DNA of 64,000 bases from positions 5,157,903 to 5,221,902 of the forward strand of contig CM034138.1 of NCBI GenBank assembly GCA_019914995.1, given 5' to 3'. Shown here one piece after another: positions 46,094 through 57,999 of this stretch (positions within the stretch are counted from its first letter, which is position 1; each line of letters begins with the position of its first letter). The notes under the pieces are model-generated. The model saw only the letters and a program-made list of their open reading frames with translations. It made no database searches and was not told where the DNA came from. The position numbers and the translations under genes are program-made. The stretch comes from Acanthochlamys bracteata. Its lineage: Eukaryota > Streptophyta > Magnoliopsida > Pandanales > Velloziaceae.

Positions 46094-48577
46094 TATAATA
46101 CTTAAAGTTTTGTGGGATGCAGGAAGCTATTGTAAGATATAGTGGCCCTAACATGCAATGTCTAATTCTTTTAATTTCTTTTCCTTCTTCTTCTTCCCCC
46201 TCTCTGCCTGCTCGACAGCGCTCCACCCCTCTTCCTTCCAGCTCCTCTCCGGCGTCAAATCGACCTTCTCCGGCGACAGTCATCCCCTCCAACAACTCCG
46301 TTCGTCATCTTTTCCCTCCGGACATCACTATTACGGCTCCAGCGAGCTCCACCGCGAAAGATAAAAAAATAAGAATTTTATCCTGTCATTTCGCGGGATC
46401 CGGCGACGGTGAGTAGCTAGAAACATTCCCTTCAACTTGCTAAGTCTTTTTCCTCATTTAATTGTGTTGATTTTCAGCTCTGGTGCTTGATATCACGTGA
46501 GTTCGCCGCCAGACGTTATTTCGTCGATTCCGGCCGCCGGCGATAAAATTGAAGCTCGTCGTCTATTCCATTGGATTCTACTAGCAGTGTCGGTCGTTTT
46601 TACTGCTTTGAACGCTTTTGGCCGGAACCCTAACTCGCCGAAATCCGGCGAACTTCTCGGCGACTCGGTTAGGTGAGTTAAAAATATTTGCTTCGCGCTT
46701 TTTCTAATTATTGTTAGATGAATTATTAATTCGTTTCGTTTTAAGAAATCGTTGGATTGAAAATACGCGAGTTGTTGCCGATTCAAGTCGTTTTAGCATT
46801 TGATTGTCTCACCTCGTCAGTAAGCTTTTTGGATTCGTTAGTTAGTATTTATTGTGTAGTGGATTAGGAATTTGAATAAACCGTTGAACGAATGAAATTT
46901 TAGAATGGTTCACCGTATGCTATTGAACCTTAGACTCAGACTTAGTTCGATATTTATTGCAAGTATTTGATTTAGCTTTTATTAGCGTGCTTATTATTGA
47001 ATATGTCCGTATGCACGTTAGGTGGTACGAGTGACTTGAGTTCGTACGTTGCGGCATAGAGTTGACAGTTGATATAAATACTTGGTTGGACTACAGGTGA
47101 GGGTTACCGTGCCACATTTTCTTTCTAAATTAACGTTAGGCTTTCTGCACAGGTAACATTCACTTTGAAAAATTCTGGCGTAGTTTGTCATTCTCGTTAT
47201 ATATTATGTTTTATCCTTCATGTTACATATGCCTGTACATGCTTAGGTTTATTTCACATCATGTTTATAGTTAGTACTAGCATGTTTGCATATTGTAGAC
47301 TATGTGGTATAATTATGAGAATATGTTATATACATGTCAATATTTTTCTTTCATATATGGATAAGTATAATCGTGATAGCATTGAAGGCATTGGGTATAC
47401 CATGTTCATTGAGTGAAAACTTATTATATTGCATCTACTTGTTAAGGACTACATTAGTATGGGACAATGCAGAACCTAATAGGTACTGTCATAACCTATT
47501 ATATTATGTATGCTTGAATGAAATATTGATACGGTAGGTCCCAAGAGATACTGAGTATCAAAATATATAGATAGTCGATGGGTCTCAAGATATACTGGGC
47601 ATCGAGTTATAAGATATGGATTGTCGGTGGATCCCAGGATATACTCGGCACCGAGCTGTGATAATATTGCTTGCCGGTGGGTCCCAGGACATACTGGGCA
47701 CCGAGCTTGCTTATGGCTTGATATATATAAAGTATTACATGCTTTTATGATATACCCGATAACGTGATGTGATCTCTCTCGATCGTCTATCTGGTATGAT
47801 TGTTACACTTGATGCATCCGCATACATCATTACATATATTTGCTTGCATTGGTGCATTATGTATATCTATAGATATTATAGCCTTTAGAGTGTCGCATAA
47901 TATTGTTTCGTATTATCGTATATCTCTGTTAAGAACTGAGTCTGTATGGGACGATCTAGGATTTAATAGAATTTGATCTGACTATCGTTGCATCTACTTC
48001 ATGTAGATAGTACTATAATGCCTAGGTAATGCATTAGCTATCTAAATTGAGCATTCTGCTATTTTACCTCACTGAGATTGGGCTCATCCTCTTTTTTCTT
48101 ATTTGGCCTCCCCCAGATAGGTCAGAAGCTAGCGGGCGCTGATTAGATTCGATATTGCTGGACCAAGAGCGTACGGAGGGTATTTTATAAATCTTTTGGC
48201 ATATAGTTAGCTTTGTAATCCTCGAAGGACATTAACTTTTCTTGTACTTTATTGTATGTGGTATTACGATGGTATTTATTTTGGATTGTAATAGGTGTCG
48301 GTGGTTACCTGTAGCCCATAGATATTTTTTGCTGGTTTTAGTATTTATATGATTTTGTTTATTTGTTCTGTTTTGTCGTTATTATGTGACTTATTGTGAT
48401 ACAGGTTTTCACTTGAAATTATAGGGAAGGTTTTGCCGAAATTTTATTTTTTTGGAGATATTTGGTGAACCGTTTATGATATTTTTGGGTCAGACTTACT
48501 GGATTTGGCCGAGTTTGGGCCTTGTCTAGACTCGGTTTAGTCCAGTGTCGGTCAGGGTCTAGTTTTGGGTCTTGACA
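46094..48577 (+). repeat. 3' LTR of the Tekay element
   Basis: About 2484 bp, starting TATAATACTT and ending GGTCTTGACA. The pairing with the 5' LTR is unmistakable along its whole length. Confidence 0.95.
47526..47712 (+). repeat. LTR-internal subrepeats, 3' LTR
   Basis: Four units with the core CATACTGGGCACCGAG, colinear with those at 39868-40050. Confidence 0.85.
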
Positions 48578-49805
48578 TTCAACACCCAATTTATCAAAAT
48601 CAGCATGCAAAATAGTTTGAGAAACACTTAGAGTTGGAGAAGCATTCTTACGCAAGGAATTATTTTCTTCAGAACATTACATTTTGTTTCTTACTATCAT
48701 GCAAACTTTTCGTTACTGATTTATGCATTCTTTTGAACTCGTTATATTTCTCATATAGTTCTGGAAATGCATCAGACATCTCTTCAAAGTAAAAATCAAG
48801 GTTAAATCTTGTACCTCATTATCAGTTTCATCTTTTGCCATGAAATAGATATTTATTGCTTCAGACTCTATCCCTCTCCTCTGAAGTTTCATCCTCATAC
48901 TCCATGCGGCCATTACCTTCTTTTTGCCGTCTTCTTCTTTCGTTTCATCAATAACTGGCACTCATTTCTGAAATGGCCTGACTTGTTGCAATTAAAGCAA
49001 TTTCTGTCTTGATTGCTTTCACCTTTACTTTCTAGTTTCATTTCCTTTCTTCTAGGTCTCTTCTTCATCTTATTTCTCCTTAGGAAGCTTTTGAATTTCC
49101 TGGCAAGCAATACAATATCATCTTCATCAGAAGAAGAGGAACTTACCGAGGTTTCACTGATTTTCAACGCAAGTGTGCACGTGGTTCTTCTTCACTCTTT
49201 TTCGGTGATAATTCTTTTACCATAGGCTTTCCTATTAGCTCATCCAGCGTCATGGTAGAAAATTCATGGTTCTCTTCTATAACATCAACCTTCGAGCTAT
49301 ATGATGGTAGAACCGCCGCATGATCTTCCATTTGAGTTCTTCATTCCGTAAGTCTTTACCAAGGTTCTTCAACGGGTTGATGATATTCATGAACCTCGTG
49401 TACATCTATGTTATGGACTCGCCTTTCTCCATTCTAAAATTTTCCTTCACTTGAGTTGTTCCTTCGTGCGTGTGTCACCTCTAATTTATCCCAAATTTCT
49501 TTTGTTGTAGAACAAGAACAAATACAATTAAATTCACTTGAAATCAAAGCACATTACAATAAATTCATAACACGAGCATTAAGAGAGATGATTGTTGTTG
49601 TATTCTAGAATTGGTTATGCCATTTGCTTCGAGCTTTGTAGGTGTTAGTGGTCTATTTTGGATAATGTTCCATAATAGATAGTCTTGTGCTTGAACAAAT
49701 ATCGTCATTTTAGTTTTCCAATAACTATAGTTGGTGCTGTCGAACAAAGGGGGGAGCGATTGGATGATCTTTCCTTCTAGTGCAATTGGAACCATGCTCA
49801 CCATG
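48578..49805 (-). pseudogene. gag of the minus-strand Copia, right part
   Basis: On the minus strand, gag begins near 49804 with MVSMVPIALEG and NYSYWKTKMTIF. It ends with a CCHC zinc knuckle, CFNCNKSGHFRNEC (48958-48999), and a Lys-rich tail. It continues beyond the Tekay element at 38434. Confidence 0.88.
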
Positions 49806-49850
49806 CTATTCTTTCACCTCTAGGTTGTTAAACCTTCGAATTTGAAGCTT

Positions 49851-49863
49851 GCTCTAATATCAA
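49851..49863 (-). other. Primer-binding site of the minus-strand Copia
   Basis: The minus strand reads TTGATATTAGAGC, a slightly degraded version of TTGGTATCAGAGC. Confidence 0.7.
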
Positions 49864-49865
49864 TT

Positions 49866-50352
49866 ATAGAGAATCCTACGGAAAACAATTTAGGGGGGAG
49901 GAGGGGGGGTGGGTGAAGTAAGTTGTAGAAATTATAAAACGACAATTTAAACTTTTTCACTACGCAGCAATTAAATTGCCAATTATACTACCAACTGTTC
50001 CTGCAAAACAAATATATTAGTATGATAGATAAATCAATCACAAGAGGCACAATAATTTTTACGTGGTTCGGTAAGATCAATTTGCCTACGTCCACGACAC
50101 TTGTCAGCCTAAATTCAATCAGCTATTGTTTGCGAATGATACAACAGAGACTTGATACTCCACAGAACACCTCAGCCTCAATCTGAGCTTTCTTGCAAGG
50201 ACAACACAACCAAAACTCACAGGCACTCTAGCCCTCACATGTCTACAATCTCCACCAGCTTTAGCCAAGTCCTTGTAAACAACTTAAGCCTAAGCTATTC
50301 AGTTAACTCCAGTAAAAGAATGCTATTTGAAATGGATCATTGTTTGACATAA
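49866..50352 (-). repeat. 3' part of the 5' LTR of the minus-strand Copia
   Basis: Directly outside the primer site, the minus strand ends ...TTTTCCGTAGGATTCTCTATA. It carries GGACGTAGGCAAATTG and ACCGAACCACGT, as other Copia LTRs do near the R/U5 boundary. A C-rich run lies near 49890-49910. The LTR start was not found, so the left part is missing or displaced. Confidence 0.6.
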
Positions 50353-50557
50353 AGGTCGTTTGTGATTGCATAAATTAAAATTCAAAAGACTTTTAGAATT
50401 AAAATTCTTTTTAGAGTTTAACATAATAAAATTATATATAATGACTATATAACATGTAGTTATTTATATATTTTATTTTCAAAAAATAAAAAGTTATTTA
50501 AAAAGTAAAAATTTATAATAATGAAGTAAATTACTTTAAGTAAATGCCAAACAACAT
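50353..50557. mobile_element. Candidate small MITE
   Basis: A very AT-rich 200-bp segment begins GTCGTTTGTGATTGCA and ends ATGCCAAACAAC. These ends pair as imperfect inverted repeats (GTYGTTTG). No clear target duplication, so the call is weak. Confidence 0.3.
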
Positions 50558-52165
50558 CGTTGAATTTTCTGCAAAATCAACTTAAGAAGGGATGGGTGAA
50601 TTGAGTTGATAAATAAAAATTATCGTAAATGTAATAATTCTACAGACAGCAAATATTTTCAGCCGGTTGTTAGTAATCTTGTATCCTACGGACAAAGAAT
50701 ATTAGTGTGTATAATTATTATAGCTGTCTAGATAAAGAAGGGAGTACTCAAAGTGTTTACGTGATTCGGTAAACTTTTTGCCTACATTCACAAGTGCTTT
50801 ATTACAAAAGCCAAAACTTCACTAAGCTTTTAACAACCTACACACATACTAAGAGCAAAGTGCTTCACCAAGCACACTTGCTCTTAAGGGTTTCTTCGCC
50901 AAGATAATTCTTTCCAGCCTACTGAGCAACCTAATCCCCCTGTCTGACAATCTATTCTTGTTACAAAGTTTAAGAACTTTCACAAAGCCCGAGCTTTCTT
51001 ACCAAGTGCACCAAGCACTCTATTACACGATTAGAAGAAAATTCAAAGATCAAAGTTAAGCGTAGGATCAATCTCAAAGTAAATAAATGAATTTAAGATT
51101 TTCTATGGAGATGATCAAACTTGTTGCTGCTGAAGATGATGCTCTATAAATGATTGGCAGTAAGAGGAGTTTTTTTATTTGAGAAATTGAGTCGATGTAG
51201 TTTTGGTTTTGAATTTTTGCTTGTTGTCTCCTCTGTCTCACTATCTCTGTGTCTCTTTGCTTCTTATAGGATTTCCTGTTCTTGTTGGTAGGTGATTCTT
51301 CCCGTTAGAAAAATATCCGTTGGTTTTTCTGAATAGTGGCAAACTATTGAAGGTATAGAGTTCAGTGGTCAAATCAATTGCTCTACAAGTTCTTTTTGAT
51401 TATTCTGATGCAAGTCTTTCTTCGGCATTAAATGGTCTCTTTTCTTTGCATTGAATGCAACAAAGAAGGTAATTTCAAATTTGAGCCTACTGTCCTCGAT
51501 TGTTTCAGCTGAGTTGTATCTTCAAATTTCTCCAACTGAGTTGAGTTTTTTAGTTTGCTATTTCTAACTAATTTGTCCGCATCGAATTTGTGAACTCTAA
51601 TTGCTTGACTTTGATTTATTGCTTCTTGCTGAGTTTAGTGGGTCTGTTTCTTGCTTTTCTTTTTGACAGTTGCACTTGACTTTTCTTGTGAATAAGAATG
51701 ATAGTTGGCTCATTGTTGATCTTGTACAATGTCATTCATATGTGCATTCTTCTTTAGTAATGTGTATGTATGTAAGGTCTTGAGATGAAAACTTCAACAG
51801 AAATTTCGCTGATGAACCCGATTTTCTGTTCTATGCGTCACAGAAAAATTTCATATAGTTAGTAGCTGAAAAGCTGACTGTTCGGTAACTGTAGAATCTT
51901 CTATTCTGTAATGCTATATTTTTTGCTCTCCTCGGTTTCAAATATTTTGTTTGCGATTCTCTGTTTGATTTATGTAGCAGCAATTAGGGAGCTGGTTATT
52001 TGGTAGCTATCTGTAGAAGTGCTATAGATGACTTGTTGTATGATAGATGAATGTAAAATCTTATTTATAAAATCCTCCGAATTTGATTCAAATTATTAGT
52101 TCATCCTAATTCATAAACTATAATTTTTAATTATTGTTATTCAAATTAATTTTTGAGTTCCAACT
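50558..52165 (-). repeat. Solo LTR related to the first Copia element
   Basis: The minus strand reads from GTTGGAACTC (end at 52165) through the same blocks as the 8608-10101 LTR to ATTCAACG at 50558, about 1608 bp. The flanks AACAT (50553-50557) and AACCT (52166-52170) are a 5-bp duplication with one mismatch. There is no internal sequence of its own next to it, so a solo LTR is the simplest reading. Confidence 0.78.
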
Positions 52166-52873
52166 AACCTAAATGTTGATGACATTAAATCAATCAAGTA
52201 CGTCAAATACAATGTTCACTGGTGTGAGTTCTCAAACATAGAATATATGTACTAATATCACAATGTCAAATTGAATTCAATCGTTTATCTTCAATTTTCT
52301 CACCATCTCCCACATAATAATAATAATAATAATAGTTGTTTAAGTTGACATCCCTTTTTACTTGAGCTGCTTACCAAATTGGTAACTTTGACTTATGAAA
52401 CATGCTTAGGAATGATTGTAACCAAAACCTACCGACTTTTGTTGCTAAGGCAAAATCCTAGGAGGATCTTTTTATGAGAACAAGTAGCTTTTATAGATCC
52501 GAAGTCCTTATCGTATGTGTATCTCTACTTATACGTTCCATAAGTTTAATTCGTAATTTTTTCGGAGTTCACTTTTTTTATCTCTCTATGTCTGATTGCA
52601 GTGTCCTTTTGCCATCCCATCGTAATATTTAAGTCATACAAAGTTCAATATACATCACAAATTTACAGAAAGCGATCTTAGTGAGAAATTTGCACAAAAA
52701 ATTACAAAAAGATTTTGAAGAAGTGAACTTCTTTGAAAGATATTCATAAACTTTTTTTCAGAAACAAAAAATGTGTACGGTGATAGATGCCTATGGATTT
52801 TAGAAAATGCTTGACTTCATGCACGTCTGCCGAGAAGTGAAAGAGGTCGTTGCTTTGGTTTGGTGTTAGGTGT
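52166..52873. other. Unassigned AT-rich sequence
   Basis: Nothing recognisable apart from a TAA/ATA microsatellite at 52316-52334. Confidence 0.45.
52316..52334. repeat. Trinucleotide microsatellite
   Basis: Six units of ATA/TAA. Confidence 0.9.
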
Positions 52874-55272
52874 TGTCAACATCTAAAATTAGACCCTGAC
52901 CGGCACTGGACTAAATCGAGCCTAAATAAGGCCCAAACTCGGCCTAACCCAATAAGTCTGACCCAAAACATCATAAATGGTTCACCAAATATCTCCAAAA
53001 AATAAATAAATAAATACATAAAATTTCCGCAAAACCTTTCCTATAATTTCAAGTGAAAATCTGTACCACAATAAATCACTTAATAACGACAAAACAGAAC
53101 AAATAAACAAAATCATATAAATACTAAAACCAACAAAAATATCTATGGGCTACCGGTAGCCACCAACACCTATTACAATCCAAAATAAATACCATCGTAA
53201 TACCAAATACAATAAAGTAAAAAAAAAGTCAATGCCCTTCGAGAATTACAGAACTAACTACATGGCAGAAGATTTATCAAATACCCTTCGTACGCTCTCG
53301 GTCTAGCAATATCGAGTCTAATCAGCGCCCGTTAGCTTCTGACCTATCTGGGGGAGGCCAAAAAAGAGAAAAAAGGGTGAGCCCAGTCTCAGTGAGGTAA
53401 ACAGCAGAATGCCCAGTTTAGATAATGCATTAAATAGGCATTATAGTACTATCTACATGAAGCAGATGCAACGATAGATCAGATCAGATTCTACTAAGTC
53501 TTGAATCGTCCCATACCGACTCAGTTCTTAGCAGAGATATACGATAATATGAAACAATGTTATGCGACACTCTCAAGACTATAATACATTTACATATATA
53601 TAGTGCACCCATGCAAGCAAATATATGTAATAATGTATACGGATGCATCAAGTGTCACAATCATACAAAATAGGCGATCGAGTGAGATCACTTTTCCAAT
53701 TCACATCACACTATCGGATATATCATATAAGCATACATACGTAATACGTTTATATATATCAAACCACAGGTAAGCTCGGTGCCCAATATGTCTTGGGACC
53801 CACCGGCAAATAATATCATCATAGCTCGGTGCCCAGTATGTTCTGGGACCCACCGGCAATCCATAACTTATAATTCGATGCCCAGTATATCCTTGGACCC
53901 ATCGGCTATTCATTTCGGTGCCCAGTATCTCCTAGGATCCACCGTATCCATATCTCATTCAACATATATAATAAAATAGGTTACGACAGTCTTTAACAAG
54001 TAGATGCAACATAATAGATTTTCACTCAATGAACATGCTATGCCCAATGCCTTCAATGCTATCATGATCATAATTATGCATATATGAAAGAACAATATTG
54101 ACATGTATATAGTATATTCTCATAATTATGCCACATAGTCTACAATATGCAAACATGCTAGTACTAACTATAAACATGATGTAAAATAAACCTAAGCAGG
54201 TACAGACATATGTAGCAAGAAGGATAAATCAAAATATATAAAGAGAATGGCAAAGTACGCCGGAATTTTCAAAGTGAATGCTACCTGTGCCGAAAGCCTA
54301 ATGTTAATCTAGGAAGAAAAGGTGGCACGGTAACCCTCACCTGTAGTCCAAGCAAGTATTTATATCAACTGTCAACTCTAAGCCGCACCGTCCGAATTCA
54401 AGTCATTCGTACCACCTAACGTGCATACGGTCATATTCAATAATAAGCACGCTAATGAAAGCTAAATCAAATACTTGTAATAAATATCTAACTAAGTTTG
54501 AATCCAAGGTTTAATAGCATACGGTGAACCATTGTAGAATTTCATTCGTTCAACGGTTTATTCAAATTCCTAATCCACTACACAATAAGCACTAACTAAC
54601 GAATCTAAGAAGCTTACCGACAATGTGAGACGATCGAATGCTAAAACGACTTGAATCGGCAACAAGTCACGTATTTTCAATCCAACGATTTCCTATTAGG
54701 TCACCGGAAAAGTTCGCCGGATTCCGGCTAGCTAGGGTTCCGGCCAAATGCGTTCAAGGCAGTAAAAATGACCAATACCGCTAGTAGAATCCAATAGAAT
54801 GAACGACGAGTTTTAATTTTGTCGCCGGTGGCCGGAATCGACGAAATAACGTTCGGCGGCGAACTCACGAGATATCAATCGCCGGAGCTGAAAATCAACG
54901 CAATTAAATGATGGAAAAGGCTTAGCAATTTGAGAGGAATGTTTCTAACTACTCACCGTTGCCGACACGCCAGCAAAATGGCCGGACAAATTTTAAAATT
55001 TGTTCCGCACGGCGTAGCTCGCCGGAATTGATAAGGACTACCGAAAATGAGAAGGAGGATGGCTTGAGAAGATGAAATGAAGTGAATATCGCAGGAAAGA
55101 GGTTAATTTCACGCCAGAGAGGAGCCGGACAGTGGCGGCTGATGGGTTAGGGCAGAAAAATGAGAAAGAAAGAAGAAGAAAAGAACAAAAACCCTAAGTA
55201 AGAAACATTGCATGTAAGGGCCACTATTTCTTACAATAGCTTTCTGCAGTCCATAAGGTTCTAGTTATTACA
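52874..55272 (-). repeat. Solo Tekay LTR with perfect 5-bp target duplication
   Basis: On the minus strand it starts TGTAATAACT (at 55272) and ends ...GTTGACA (at 52874), about 2399 bp. It aligns along its length with the LTRs of the 38435 element and is closer to them than the LTR nest at 23551. GGTGT stands directly on both sides (52869-52873 and 55273-55277). No internal domains are present. Confidence 0.92.
53768..53950 (-). repeat. LTR-internal subrepeats, minus-strand solo LTR
   Basis: Four units with the core CTCGGTGCCCAGTATGT (plus-strand reading), the reverse of the array at 39868-40050. Confidence 0.85.
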
Positions 55273-57703
55273 GGTGTATTGACACAAAATTTAAATTTAT
55301 GGCAATTATGATATTATTTTTATATAATTTTAATTTATTTTTGTTTTGTTGGAGGACAGAGAAATCCCCTCTTACAATGTGGAGAGTTTCTTGTTTATTT
55401 TTGAGTCTTACGGACGTACACATGAAAATCACTTCATATTATTATTTAGCGACTTTATTGGACAGAAATACTAGAGTTTCTGGATATTGGAATGTTCCAC
55501 GGAATTTCGTATTTCAGTGGTCCTGTGTGAACTTCAACTTTATAACTTCAATTTTGTACCATCCTAATTACCATATTTTCTTCGAGGACAACTCTAATAC
55601 AGAAAGCTAGATTGGCCCCAAATAAAATTTCTGAAAACAAAAACAAAATAGAAAAAGCGCAAGTTGTTGTCTTTAAATTTGTGGGCTAAGATATTGTGGA
55701 TTGACTTAAAAATATATTGAACTCAATCAGGACGCAGATTTTATTAGATAAATAAACTCATGATCCGAAGAAGTTACGGGAGCCCGAATCCAATCCACTA
55801 GCTCACTGCTCACCTGACATTCTGATGATTGGCTATTAGTTCTTCCCTTCAAAACCAGCAACACAATAGTTCTTTATAGCATTAATTAGCAACCGCAATC
55901 AAGAGAAAGGGACACTTGCTCTCTACTTTTTGCGTTCTTGCGCTCTTTCTTCTCGTACAAGACACAAGATAATGGTTGTCGCATTAGATGTAGATAAGAT
56001 AAAAGCTTCTGATATTTTATTTTATTTAAATAAATAAAATTTATTTTTTTAATGAAAATTATAATAAAATTTTATTACAAAAAAATTGTTTAAATTTTTT
56101 TAATTTAAATAAATTTTATATAATATTATATAAAATTATTAAAAATATAAAATATTTTTGTAAAACAAAAAGCGAAAATAAAGCTCTTCCAAATCGGCTT
56201 TAAAGTTTTCCTACATATCCACTAGCTACAAATGCTAATCAACGGTCTCAAACATTCAAACTTTCTAAATTCAAACTTTAAAAAGTTTTCAATTTAAAAA
56301 TTACTTTTAATAATAAGTAAATATAAAAAACTGAATTTATTTCAAAGTTCATCTTTTTAAGTCAGTCATTTTTTAAAATTAGTTCTAAAAATTTAATCAT
56401 AGCAAAAACAATACGCCCTAAATGTCTACGAAACTCCCGACTGTTTTTTAAGAGTTAAGCTATTTAAACTGCAAAAGCTTAACTATCAATCAATCACCTA
56501 ATAAGTATCATTACTCATTATATCGATCCTTATGCTTTTTAATAAACGAAAAAATAATATTAATATATGATTGAATAAACAATTATTAATTTAACATTTA
56601 AGTGATATATATTAATTATTATTGTTATATCAAACACATTGGACTTGAAACAGTCCCATATGCATTATTAAATGGTAAATTACTAGAGTTAATTCTCATA
56701 AACCATCTATATTACAAAAATATTTCTGTTACTGTACGTGTTTGTTAATGTCTTACATTATTTAATTTAAGGTTTATTAATTACATCTAACTTTATTTTG
56801 ATGTGAGAGTTACGTTCAAAAAATACTATTTTATGAACGGATCTAAGGTATCTAAATATATGTTCATATGAAAGGTGAGACAAAAGAAGTGTGGCACTTT
56901 TATAAACCGACAAAAAAAAAACAATTTATTTGAATATCGTTTTCCCTTTAGAAGAGCACTAATTCGGTTATTTGAAACATATAACAATGTTAACTACAAT
57001 AACTTTTACTTATCGTTACTTCTTTTTATATGTAGATAACTTCGGACGATACTAAGTTGGACGTTTGAGGTGCTGTTTGAAATGAGCTTTTTGAAAAAAA
57101 AGAGCTTTTACTTATGTGATAGAACAAGAGTTTTTGGATAGAAAGTGTTTACAAAAGTTTTCCATTAAGGAGCTTTCCAATTAAAAAAACATTGAAATGA
57201 TGAAATTATTCTTTAGTGTATAAGAACTTATGTATGCTTATCATGGCATATGCGTAATATAATTTTTCTAATAAACTATAACAAATCAAACGAGTGACTT
57301 TTATCTATATTTAATTAAAAATAAATACTCAACTGAACTATTTTTTATGTTAATACTTATTTAATGTATGTAATAAAAAAATTTTAAATTATTTTATTCT
57401 TGAAAATCTATTATTTATATAACCGAAATAATTGTTAAAAATTATTTAATAATAATTTATATTGACCTTAATTGTTAGTTTGGAATAAATTTTCTCATTT
57501 GTATTAACCTTACTAGCCGACAATTTAGCCTCTATGCGTCCTGTCGAGAGCTTTAATGCAATTCTACAATGATATATTCATAGCCAAAATGAACGAAAAA
57601 TAAGTTTACTTTTATATAACATTAGAAAAAGTCATTAATAAAATTGTTTATTTGAAACCAAAAAAGATATTGTGTATTGTCTAGTCTATAGTAAATTACG
57701 CCT
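55273..57703. other. Unassigned AT-rich sequence
   Basis: No gene seen. The stretch 56010-56180 is nearly all A and T. The words GTGCTGTTTGAAATGAGCTT near 57070 and ACGCCCTAAATG near 56412 could be ends of small MITEs, but I could not pair them. Confidence 0.4.
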
Positions 57704-57999
57704 TCATTGTATTGTAGACGCTCGAGCCAAATTTGTTGCTAAATGCAATATCGCTTTTGGAGTCCTATGAAAGTGTCTGTAAATTGTTTCGTCCCAAGTG
57801 ATTATATATATCTTGCACTAATTTATTTGCAAAACCGTATGCATAAGTCAAAAAAAATATGCAACACTCTCTTTGGACCGTTGTTGCTCCAGTTGGCTTC
57901 AATCCGTAACGTGTATTAAATGTTTCAAACAATGTAAGAAAATTATCTTTCCTCAAGCGAAAATTGGAACAACATCGATTTTCATTTCCCGCTAATATT
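57704..57999 (-). pseudogene. PIF/Harbinger (HARBI1-like) transposase remnant, N-terminal domain
   Basis: HARBI1-like proteins are the DDE nucleases of PIF/Harbinger transposons. On the minus strand the piece starts with ILAGNENRCCSNFRLRKDNF and goes on with LTLFETFNTRYGL, then ECCIFFLTYAYGFANKLVQD. This matches the DUF8040 pattern (RCxxNFRMxKxxFxxLC...YGL...E.vgIFL...). The frame then shifts by one base near 57790, and the next frame continues with DETIYRHFHRTPKAILHLAT, the SGETIxRxFxxVLxAIxxLA block, ending at TGA (57704-57706). The DDE catalytic domain was not found downstream. It is a truncated, frameshifted fossil of a DNA transposon. Confidence 0.72.

Larger units (their letters stand above)
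38435..48577 (+). mobile_element. Nearly entire Tekay/Del-type chromovirus (Ty3/gypsy), nested in Copia
   Basis: The element has two LTRs of about 2.5 kb, a primer-binding site, gag with a CCHC knuckle, protease, RT, RNase H, integrase, a chromodomain-like C-terminus and a polypurine stretch, in the order of a Ty3/gypsy chromovirus. The long LTRs and C-terminal chromodomain point to the Tekay/Del clade. It is flanked by TTCAG (38430-38434) and TTCAA (48578-48582), a 5-bp target duplication with one mismatch, and Copia sequence continues on both sides. It is structurally complete but coding is broken at roughly ten or more places. The LTRs differ at about 5% in the first 265 bp, suggesting around two million years at usual plant rates. 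Confidence 0.95.
36560..50352 (-). mobile_element. Minus-strand Copia element, truncated and broken up by two later insertions
   Basis: Reading right to left on the minus strand are part of a 5' LTR (about 50352-49866), a primer-binding site, gag with a zinc knuckle, then (beyond the Tekay insertion) the rest of gag, a protease-like region, the hAT MITE, GAG-pre-integrase and the start of integrase. Nothing of RT, RNase H or the 3' LTR is recognisable, so the 3' half is lost. Its gag start is clearly related to that of the first Copia element (NYSYWKTKMTIF in both), but its LTR end is different. It is a fossil with many disabling changes. Confidence 0.85.
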
